Shown here: positions 5,645 to 10,605 of the stretch, piece by piece
How positions within the stretch are numbered: the first letter of the stretch is position 1
How the letters are laid out: each line of letters opens with the position of its first letter
DNA from: Streptomyces sp. NRRL WC-3549
GTDB lineage: Bacteria; Actinomycetota; Actinomycetes; Streptomycetales; Streptomycetaceae
Direction: 5' to 3'
Assembly (NCBI RefSeq): GCF_000721935.1
Contig: NZ_KL585420.1
Coordinates: 106,045 to 116,649, forward strand
DNA: 10,605 nucleotides
Translations under genes and position numbers: made by a program
Notes under the pieces: model-generated
What the model was told of the DNA's origin: nothing
Databases searched by the model: none
The model's input: the letters and a program-made list of their open reading frames with translations, nothing else

Positions 5645-6451
5645 TCAGGCGTCGAGGCGGTTCCGCTCCCCCGCCGGGACCGCCACGGGCAGGGTGTTGC
5701 CCGGCGGCGGGAAGGGGCAGATGAAGTGGTCGGCGAAGGCGCAGGGGGGCAGCAGTGCCCGGTTGAAGTCGACGCGCACCCTGCCGTCCGCGTCCGGGGC
5801 GGCCGGACGCAGGAAGCGGAAGTGGTAACTGCTCGTACCGCTGGTGGCGTCGGCGAAGACGGCCCAGAGCGAACCGTCGGGCTCCACCGCCACCTGGAGC
5901 GTGAGCGGGGTGCCGTCCAGGGTGAAGGCGATCTCCCCGCCGAGCCCGAGGCCCCGCTCACGCCCGTCGGCGTTCTCGACCCGGACGGTCCGGTCGGATC
6001 CGTACGGGCGGAAGACGCCGTCCAGCGACCAGCGCGGGTCGTACGGGGTGGCGTCGATGGTCCGGAACGCGTGCCGGGCGGGTGAGGCCGGATCGAAGTC
6101 CCGTACCGCCCAGAGGCCTTCGCGGCGCAGGACGACCAGCCTGCGTTCGCCCCGCGCGACCCGCGAGGTGTCGATCGGGCCGCGGTCCGGGCCCAGGCGC
6201 GCCTCGCCGGTCAGCGGTTCCGCGTCGAGCATCAGGCCGTCCTCGGGGGCGGCGGTGAGCAGCACCTCGTCCCCGTCCTCCCGCCACCGTCCGGGCACGC
6301 CCGGGATCCGGCCGTCCGGGTGGTCGGAGAGCCAGTGGGTCCCGGTGAGGGAGAGGGGGCCGTGGGGTGCCGCCACGGCGACGATGCGCTCCTCGTGCCA
6401 GCGTCGCCAGTCGGCGGGGCTCTGGCCGTCCTGTTCTGCGTCCGTGCTCAT
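5645..6451 (-). CDS. DUF1684 domain protein, probably cytoplasmic
   Basis: The protein has 268 residues. ATG 6451 is chosen for GGAAGGG eight bases upstream on the minus strand; the open frame extends to 6931 but only the part from this Met looks like protein. It is a single DUF1684 domain. An N-terminal [20 protein letters not shown] is followed by LSLTGTHWL (residues 34-41). The middle has [17 protein letters not shown] (134-150). The C-terminal part has GTSSYHFRF (205-213) and the family signature [20 protein letters not shown] (227-246) with [16 protein letters not shown] after it. There is no signal peptide or membrane segment. The biochemical role of the family is not established. It is followed by its own terminator and is not co-transcribed with the proteases. 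The family call is confident; function is unknown. Confidence 0.85.
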   Translation of the reverse strand: MSTDAEQDGQSPADWRRWHEERIVAVAAPHGPLSLTGTHWLSDHPDGRIPGVPGRWREDGDEVLLTAAPEDGLMLDAEPLTGEARLGPDRGPIDTSRVARGERRLVVLRREGLWAVRDFDPASPARHAFRTIDATPYDPRWSLDGVFRPYGSDRTVRVENADGRERGLGLGGEIAFTLDGTPLTLQVAVEPDGSLWAVFADATSGTSSYHFRFLRPAAPDADGRVRVDFNRALLPPCAFADHFICPFPPPGNTLPVAVPAGERNRLDA

Positions 6452-6555
6452 GCGGTCAACCCTTCCACACGGGTCCGGGGTGCCCGAGGTGCGACCTGAG
6501 CGTGGTACCGGTGCATTCGAGCGGAAGGAGCCGCGTTCCTGGAGGAGGGGCCGGC

Positions 6556-6821
6556 CCGGTCGACGAAGCCGTCGAGACCGCCCGGGGTCAGGCGGGGGAC
6601 CGTTACGCCCTGGCCCAGCAGGAGGGGTGCGCCTCCTCGGCGAGTTCGAGCGGCTCGACGTCGGCTGCGCCTTCAAGAAGGGCACCCCGCTCGCCCCCGC
6701 CTTCCAGGCCGCGGTCAACGGGCTCAAGAAGGACGGGGCGTACGACCGCATCCTGGAGAAGTGGGGCGCCGCCGACTCCGCGATCGAGGAGTCGCGGATC
6801 TCGCCGCCCGAGATCAGGTGA
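6556..6821 (+). pseudogene. 3' remnant of an amino-acid ABC transporter substrate-binding protein gene
   Basis: The last about 65 codons, from roughly 6630 to TGA 6819-6821, read RLLGEFERLDVGCAFKKGTP, LAPAFQAAVNGLKKDGAYDR, ILEKWGAADSAIEES and RISPPEIR. The order G-x-A-F-K-K-G-T-x-L, A-x-N-x-L-x-x-D-G-x-Y, I-L-x-K-W-G and an I-x-P-P tail is the classic C-terminal lobe of family 3 solute-binding proteins for polar amino acids. A preceding piece, about 6559-6629, continues in another frame (AVETARGQAGDRYALAQQEG), so a frame change near 6630 is likely. About three quarters of a normal protein is missing, including signal peptide and lipobox, and no permease or ATPase genes adjoin. It is antisense to, and partly overlaps, the upstream region of the DUF1684 gene. 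A broken transporter gene is the clear reading. Confidence 0.75.
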
Positions 6822-6836
6822 ACCGGCGGCGCGGTC

Positions 6837-8030
6837 TCAGCAGTCGCACCCGCAGTCGCAGCCGTCACCGCAGCAGCTGCAGCCGTTGCCGCAGCAGTCA
6901 CAGCAGTCGCAGCAATCACCGCAATCCCCACAGTCGCACTTGTGGCAGAGCCCTTCGCGCCGCTGTCCGCTCCAGGGGTCGTGGAAGGTGCCGGCGCAGC
7001 ACAACTGGCAGGTGCACGCGAGCCCGGCCCAGACCAGGCAGCCGGCGATCAGGCCGCGGCGGTCGCGGGGCGGTTCGGGCGGCAGCGGGGGCCCGGGCGG
7101 CGTCGGCGTGTACGGGTCGCCGGGCGGCGGGCCGAAGCCGCCGGCCGGCTCCCCGTCGTGCCGGTGCGTGCACGCGGTGGAGCCGAACGCCCGGTCCACC
7201 GAACGCCGCAGTTCGTGGACGAGCAGCACATGGGCCAGCCTGCCGTCGGTGAACTCCGCGTCCGCCAGCGCGAGGCGCACCCCGTGCAGCGCGTCGTCGC
7301 AGAGGCGGCGGGCCTCGGCGAGCGGGGTGCCGGTCGCGGTGAGCGGGTTCCAGGCACCCGACGCGGCGTCAGTTTCCTGGTCCTCGACGGCGTCCAGGAG
7401 ATGGGCGAGCCGCCCGAAGAGCCGGCCGGCCTCGGCGAGCGGCCCGGCGTTCCGCGGTCTGCCGGCGAGTACGGCGGTGTGTGCGAAGGCCGCGGCGGTC
7501 GCGGTCTCGGTGGGTTCGGTGACGAGCAGCAGGCTGGTGCCGGGACCGGCGAGCGACTCGATGCCGGTCTGCCGGTCGACGGCGTCGACCAGGACCGCGG
7601 TGTCGAAGCCGAGCTCGGCGCCCGTCCGGGCACCGGCCCTGTCCCATCCGGCCGCGACCCGGCGCGCCGCGGCGGCGACCGGGCGGCGCTTCAACAGCCC
7701 GTCCCCGTCCGCCACGTGGTCGCGCACCTTCGCCGAGGCCAGCACCAGCGAGACGGCTGCCGCGAGCCTGGCCCCCTCACCGCGGGCGACGGGCGCGGTG
7801 CGCATCGAGCGCAGCGGACAGGGGCCCGCGGTGCGCCGGCCCTCGGGGGTGCGCTCCGCCTGAGCCTCCGTCAGCACCGAGACGATCAGGCCGTCGTAGT
7901 TCGTGGCGATCCGGGCGAACTGTCCGTGATCGGCGCGCAGTGCGAGGCAGAGCCCGCAGAGATGGGCCGTCCACTCCGCCCTGAGCCCCTCGGACAACCG
8001 ATGGGTGCAGGGCCTCACTATTCCGAACAC
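6837..8030 (-). CDS. DUF5685 family protein with a metallothionein-like cysteine tail
   Basis: The protein has 397 residues from GTG 8030, with GGGGGA five bases upstream. The N-terminus MFGIVRPCTHRLSEGLRAEW followed by AHLCGLCLALR and NYDGL is the DUF5685 signature; Cys8, Cys25, Cys28 and Cys71 (GPCPL) could form a metal or Fe-S site, which is an inference. Residues 80-285 are an Ala/Leu-rich helical body with no catalytic motif I recognise. Residues 293-322 are a Pro/Gly linker. Residues 326-345 are hydrophobic with GCLVW and CTCQLCC. From 362 to the end there are 17 Cys in 36 residues, arranged as CxxC, CDC, CC and GDGC units, with only Asp, Gly, Asn, His, Lys and Ser between. It stands divergent from the SepF-like gene, 312 bases apart. 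Function is unknown; metal binding by the tail is a reasonable guess. Confidence 0.75.
   Translation of the reverse strand: MFGIVRPCTHRLSEGLRAEWTAHLCGLCLALRADHGQFARIATNYDGLIVSVLTEAQAERTPEGRRTAGPCPLRSMRTAPVARGEGARLAAAVSLVLASAKVRDHVADGDGLLKRRPVAAAARRVAAGWDRAGARTGAELGFDTAVLVDAVDRQTGIESLAGPGTSLLLVTEPTETATAAAFAHTAVLAGRPRNAGPLAEAGRLFGRLAHLLDAVEDQETDAASGAWNPLTATGTPLAEARRLCDDALHGVRLALADAEFTDGRLAHVLLVHELRRSVDRAFGSTACTHRHDGEPAGGFGPPPGDPYTPTPPGPPLPPEPPRDRRGLIAGCLVWAGLACTCQLCCAGTFHDPWSGQRREGLCHKCDCGDCGDCCDCCDCCGNGCSCCGDGCDCGCDC
6840..6947 (-). repeat. low-complexity CAG/CAC-type repeat encoding the Cys tail
   Basis: Short imperfect units such as GCAGTCGCA, CCGCAGCAG and CAGCAATCACCGCAAT recur through about 108 bases. 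They are in frame with the Asp-Cys, Gly-Asp-Cys and Cys-Cys motifs of the protein above. Slippage would add or remove Cys units. Confidence 0.7.
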
Positions 8031-8342
8031 GTCTGTCCCCCGTACGCCGTTCCCCTTGACCGGGCGCGCCCGTGCCGCCGCGCGCGGCGTGCATCGTATC
8101 GAGTGACCCGTTCACCCGTACGTCCCCCATGTCACCCGTACGGACTGGAGCATCATATTTTCTTTCCGCAAGGCCCCTTATATGGGTAGAAACCTGACGA
8201 ACCGCCACATGATCTGCACCAGTAGCGTCACGAATCCCCTGCGCGCCGACTATCCCCTTGGCGCACGATCCGCATCATGGACGACCATAGGGATAGGAAA
8301 GAGATGCGGAACACCACAGAACCGCGGTGAGAGGAGGCGTCC
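8031..8342. promoter_or_regulatory. divergent intergenic region between the DUF5685 and SepF-like genes
   Basis: No gene is seen. It must hold promoters for both flanking genes. The minus strand has TACGAT (8098-8093) as a possible -10 for the DUF5685 gene. The plus strand has TTGGCG (8258-8263) but no convincing -10 at normal spacing. There is an AT-rich patch at 8151-8178 (around CATATTTTCTTT and TTATAT), a direct repeat at 8112-8142, and a 7-bp inverted repeat CTATCCC (8250-8256) / GGGATAG (8290-8296) near the SepF-like start. Confidence 0.5.
8112..8142. repeat. 11-bp direct repeat with 20-bp period in the divergent promoter region
   Basis: TCACCCGTACG occurs at 8112-8122 and 8132-8142. 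A start-to-start distance of 20 bases places both copies on the same helix face, which suits binding of a regulator. A related TGACCCG lies just before at 8104-8110. Confidence 0.5.
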
Positions 8343-8783
8343 ATGGGATCGGTGCGCAAGGCGAGTGCCTGGCTGGGCCTCGTGGAGGACAACGACGAGC
8401 GGTACTACGACGACGAGTACTCCGAGGATGCCGATACCGGCACGAACCAGGCGTGGGTGACCGACCCGCGGGTGCAGGTCGCCTCCGAGAAGGCGGAGGA
8501 CACGGGGAGGCGGATCGCCACCGTCACCCCGGACAGCTTCCGGGACGCGCGCGCCATCGGCGAGCTCTTCCGGGACGGCGTACCGGTGATCGTCAACCTC
8601 ACGGCCATGGACCCCACCGACGCCAAGCGCGTCGTGGACTTCGCCGCGGGGCTGACCTTCGGACTGCGCGGCTCGATCGAGCGCGTGGCCACCAGGGTCT
8701 TCCTGCTGACCCCCGCCCACACCCAGGTGGTGACCGGTGAGGCCGCCGGCCGGCGGGCCGACGGCTTCTTCAACCAGAGCTGA
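8343..8783 (+). CDS. SepF-family cell division protein (stand-alone, SepF-like)
   Basis: The protein has 146 residues from ATG 8343, with GAGGAGG at 8331-8337. The N-terminus [16 protein letters not shown] is the amphipathic membrane-binding helix typical of SepF. Residues 15-32 are an acidic, Tyr-rich linker ([16 protein letters not shown]). Residues 55-146 are the SepF core: [58 protein letters not shown] and VFLLTP. SepF binds the FtsZ tail and links Z-filaments to the membrane at septa. Canonical sepF sits beside ftsZ in the division cluster; this gene does not, so it is more likely one of the extra Streptomyces paralogues (SflA/SflB type), which modulate division during sporulation. Which paralogue cannot be settled from the sequence alone. 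It ends 23 bases before a convergent acyl-CoA dehydrogenase gene. Confidence 0.88.
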   Translation: MGSVRKASAWLGLVEDNDERYYDDEYSEDADTGTNQAWVTDPRVQVASEKAEDTGRRIATVTPDSFRDARAIGELFRDGVPVIVNLTAMDPTDAKRVVDFAAGLTFGLRGSIERVATRVFLLTPAHTQVVTGEAAGRRADGFFNQS

Positions 8784-8784
8784 G

Positions 8785-8807
8785 CGGGGCGCTCGCCCCG
8801 GCGCCCC
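8785..8807. terminator. short hairpin between convergent genes
   Basis: CGGGGCG (8785-8791) pairs with CGCCCCG (8794-8800). An alternative pairing of GGGGCGC (8786-8792) with GCGCCCC (8801-8807) is also possible. The site fills the 23-base gap between the SepF-like stop and the acyl-CoA dehydrogenase stop, so it probably works in both directions. Confidence 0.5.
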
Positions 8808-9988
8808 TACCTGAAGGCGTCGAGGCCGGTGAGCGCCTTGCCCAGCACCAGCTGATGCATCTCCACGGTGCCCTCGTAGGTGAGCACCGACTCCAGGTTC
8901 GTCGCGTGCCGCATCACCGGGTACTCCAACGAGATGCCGTTGGCCCCGAGGACCGTGCGCGAGGTGCGGCAGATCTCGATCGCCTCCCGCACGTTGTTGA
9001 GCTTCCCGAAGCTGACCTGCTCCGGACGGAGCCTGCCCGCGTCCAGCCGCCGCCCGAGGTGATGGGCGAGCAGGACGCCCTTGTGGAGTTCCACCGCCAT
9101 GTCCGCCAGCTTGGCCTGGGTGAGCTGGAACCCCCCGATCGGCCTGCCGAACTGCTCCCGGGTCCGCGCGTAGTCCAGGGCCGCCTCGAAGCTCGCGCGC
9201 GCCGCACCCATCGCACCCCAGACGATGCCGTACCGGGCGTGGCTGAGACAGCTGAGCGGTCCGCGCAGCCCGGTGGCCTCCGGGAGCACGGCGTCGGCGG
9301 GCAGCCGGACGCCGTCCAGGACCAGCTCACTGGTGACCGAGGCGCGAAGTGACCACTTGTGCCTGATCTCCGGCGCGGAGAAGCCCGGGGTGTCCGTCGG
9401 CACGACGAAGCCGCGGATGCCCGAGCCGCCCGCCGTCTCGCCGGTCTGCGCCCAGACGACGGCGACCCCGGCGACCGAGCCGTTGGTGATCCACATCTTG
9501 CGGCCGGTGAGGATCCAGTCCGTGCCGTCCCGCTCGGCGTACGTGCGCATCCCGGCCGGGTCCGATCCGTGGTCCGGCTCGGTGAGGCCGAAGCACCCGA
9601 TGATCTCGCCGGCCGCCATGCCGGGCAGCCAGCGCTGCTTCTGCTCCTCGGAGCCGAAGCGGTGGATGGCGTACATGGCGAGGGAGCCCTGCACCGAGAC
9701 AAGCGAGCGGATCCCGGAGTCGGCGGCCTCCAGCTCCAGGCAGGCCAGGCCGTACTGGACCTGGAGCGACATGCCGAGGGCGCCGAGCGCGCCCAGCTCA
9801 CGGGCGAGGTCGCGGATGCCGGGCAGCTCGCCCTTCTCGTACCACTCGGCGATGTGCGGCAGGACCCGGTCGGCGGCCCAGGAGCGCACGGTGCCGCGGA
9901 TCGCAAGCTCCTCGGGGTCGAGGAGATCGTCGATGCCGAGGGGGTCGGACGGGTCGAACGGGGGGAGTTTCGACGGCTTCACGGACAA
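8807..9988 (-). CDS. acyl-CoA dehydrogenase, glutaryl-CoA dehydrogenase type
   Basis: The protein has 393 residues from TTG 9988, with GGAGG five bases upstream on the minus strand; GTG two codons later is an alternative. It is an FAD enzyme of the acyl-CoA dehydrogenase superfamily, probably oxidising an acyl-CoA (perhaps glutaryl-CoA from lysine/tryptophan breakdown). Motifs in order: YGLACLELEAADSG then IRS (Arg94-Ser95) in the substrate region; GCFGLTEPDHGSDP and KMWITNG (FAD binding, 131-170); SLRASVTSEL (213-222); ARTREQFGRPIGGFQLTQAK (274-293); GANGISLEYPVMRH (348-361); and LTYEGT with Glu372 as expected catalytic base. The Arg-Ser pair plus YEGT placement fits the glutaryl-CoA dehydrogenase subfamily. 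Relatives carry a conserved GYGCxG loop just before the YGLxxxELE helix; here LGMSLQ joins VQYGLA directly, so about nine residues appear missing in frame. Whether activity survives is unclear. Confidence 0.85.
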   Translation of the reverse strand: MSVKPSKLPPFDPSDPLGIDDLLDPEELAIRGTVRSWAADRVLPHIAEWYEKGELPGIRDLARELGALGALGMSLQVQYGLACLELEAADSGIRSLVSVQGSLAMYAIHRFGSEEQKQRWLPGMAAGEIIGCFGLTEPDHGSDPAGMRTYAERDGTDWILTGRKMWITNGSVAGVAVVWAQTGETAGGSGIRGFVVPTDTPGFSAPEIRHKWSLRASVTSELVLDGVRLPADAVLPEATGLRGPLSCLSHARYGIVWGAMGAARASFEAALDYARTREQFGRPIGGFQLTQAKLADMAVELHKGVLLAHHLGRRLDAGRLRPEQVSFGKLNNVREAIEICRTSRTVLGANGISLEYPVMRHATNLESVLTYEGTVEMHQLVLGKALTGLDAFR

Positions 9989-10033
9989 AGGGGCCTCCGG
10001 CGGCTCGCACGGTACCGAAAACTAGCAGTGGTA

Positions 10034-10060
10034 GTTACGGCGTCGCGCTGACGTTACGGC
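10034..10060. repeat. 8-bp direct repeat upstream of the acyl-CoA dehydrogenase gene
   Basis: GTTACGGC occurs at 10034-10041 and 10053-10060, 19 bases apart start to start. It lies in the 72-base gap that should hold the promoter of the minus-strand dehydrogenase gene. It may be an operator; this is tentative. Confidence 0.3.
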
Positions 10061-10605
10061 TCAGCGTCCCGCCCGTCCAGGGCCGGTGGCCTCGGCGACC
10101 TCGCGCCGCCCGACGGCCCGGTGCCGGCGGCCGGGCCCGCCCTGCGCCGGGAGCGTGCGGGCCTCCTGGCGGGACCGGTCGGGGCCGTCGGCGCGGGACG
10201 CCTCCCACTCGGGGGCGGCGGCAGGCCCGAGAGCCTCCCGGCCCTCCGTCTCCTGGCCGCAGTCCATGACCCGCGGCAGCCTCAGCGCGGCGAGCGCCCC
10301 GAGCAGCAGCAGACCCGCGCTGACCAGCAGCGTCACATGCAGCCCGTCGACGAAGGCGTGCCGGGCCGTGGTGCGCAGCACGTGGCCCGCGGGCCCGCCG
10401 AGCTGCCCGGCCACCTGGTAGGCCTCGCCGAGCGAGCGGGCGGCGGCCGACCCCGCGGCGGCGGGCACCCCTTCCTCGTGCAGCCGGGAGAGGCCGGGGG
10501 CGTAGGCGGCGTTCATCACGCTGCCGAGCAGGGCGATCCCCATACCGGCGCCCAGCTGGTACGAGGTCTCGCCGATCGCGGCCGCCCCTCCCGCCCGTTC
10601 GGCGG
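10061..10605 (-). CDS. 3' part of an MFS drug transporter (DHA2 / EmrB-QacA type)
   Basis: The frame runs in from the right edge and stops at TGA 10063-10061, giving about 180 residues. The visible start AERAGGAAAIGETSYQLGAG then MGIALLGSVMNAAYAPGL is the conserved late helix of 14-TM DHA2 transporters, where ERAG.A.AI.ET.YQLGA is characteristic. A periplasmic segment follows (LSRLHEEGVPAAAGSAAARS to RTTARHAFVDGLH), then the final helix VTLLVSAGLLLLGALAALRL, and a long charged, Arg/Glu/Pro-rich cytoplasmic tail of about 70 residues that is longer than usual. Such pumps export drugs or small molecules using proton motive force. It lies upstream of, and is transcribed toward, the acyl-CoA dehydrogenase gene with a 72-base gap, so read-through is possible. 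Substrate cannot be inferred. Confidence 0.85.
   Translation of the reverse strand, partial: AERAGGAAAIGETSYQLGAGMGIALLGSVMNAAYAPGLSRLHEEGVPAAAGSAAARSLGEAYQVAGQLGGPAGHVLRTTARHAFVDGLHVTLLVSAGLLLLGALAALRLPRVMDCGQETEGREALGPAAAPEWEASRADGPDRSRQEARTLPAQGGPGRRHRAVGRREVAEATGPGRAGR

Noticed and set aside
5844..6629. N-terminal 260 codons of a plus-strand open frame ending at 6821
   Set aside because: Only the last ~65 codons resemble a real protein (the binding-protein relic). The rest is Ser/Arg/Pro-rich shadow of the DUF1684 gene.
6452..6931. N-terminal extension of the DUF1684 frame up to 6931
   Set aside because: It runs antisense through the binding-protein relic and is Ala/Thr repeat-like; ATG 6451 has a good ribosome binding site and the family's normal start.
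6840..6950. Regular short repeats considered as a CRISPR or tandem-repeat locus
   Set aside because: The units are short, imperfect and in frame with a Cys-rich protein tail; there are no spacers of uniform length.

Overview
The window is high-GC DNA with strong G/C bias at third codon positions, GTG and TTG starts, and streptogrisin-type secreted proteases. This points to Streptomyces or a close relative. All calls come from reading the sequence; no search was run.

Layout. 1-221: 3' end of a membrane protein. 309-869: a membrane-anchored YkuD-like protein without the catalytic cysteine. 870-1202: no intact gene, but a 72-bp antisense relic of a streptogrisin gene and two coding-like stretches in different frames. 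1120-1881: a secreted lipoprotein with an ambiguous start, closed by a perfect 13-bp hairpin. 1922-2687: a gene graveyard with a frameshifted ParA/MinD-like relic (minus) and a stop-interrupted relic resembling the end of an N-6 DNA methylase or HsdS subunit (plus). 2749-3834 and 4476-5390, both minus: two complete secreted serine proteases, orthologues of streptogrisins D and B, each with its own terminator and probable promoter. 5645-6451 (minus): a DUF1684 protein. 6556-6821 (plus): the broken 3' end of an amino-acid ABC transporter binding protein. 6837-8030 (minus): a DUF5685 protein with an extreme cysteine tail. 8343-8783 (plus): a SepF-family division protein, divergent from the DUF5685 gene. 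8807-9988 (minus): a glutaryl-CoA-dehydrogenase-type acyl-CoA dehydrogenase with an apparent small internal deletion. 10061-10605 (minus): 3' end of an MFS drug transporter.

The genes do not form one pathway. The left 7 kb behaves like accessory DNA: secreted proteins, paralogous proteases and at least four gene relics. The right 2.5 kb (SepF-like, acyl-CoA dehydrogenase) looks like ordinary core genome. I found no convincing new multi-gene system. The most notable points are the protease relic, the relic cluster, the cysteine tail and the acyl-CoA dehydrogenase deletion.
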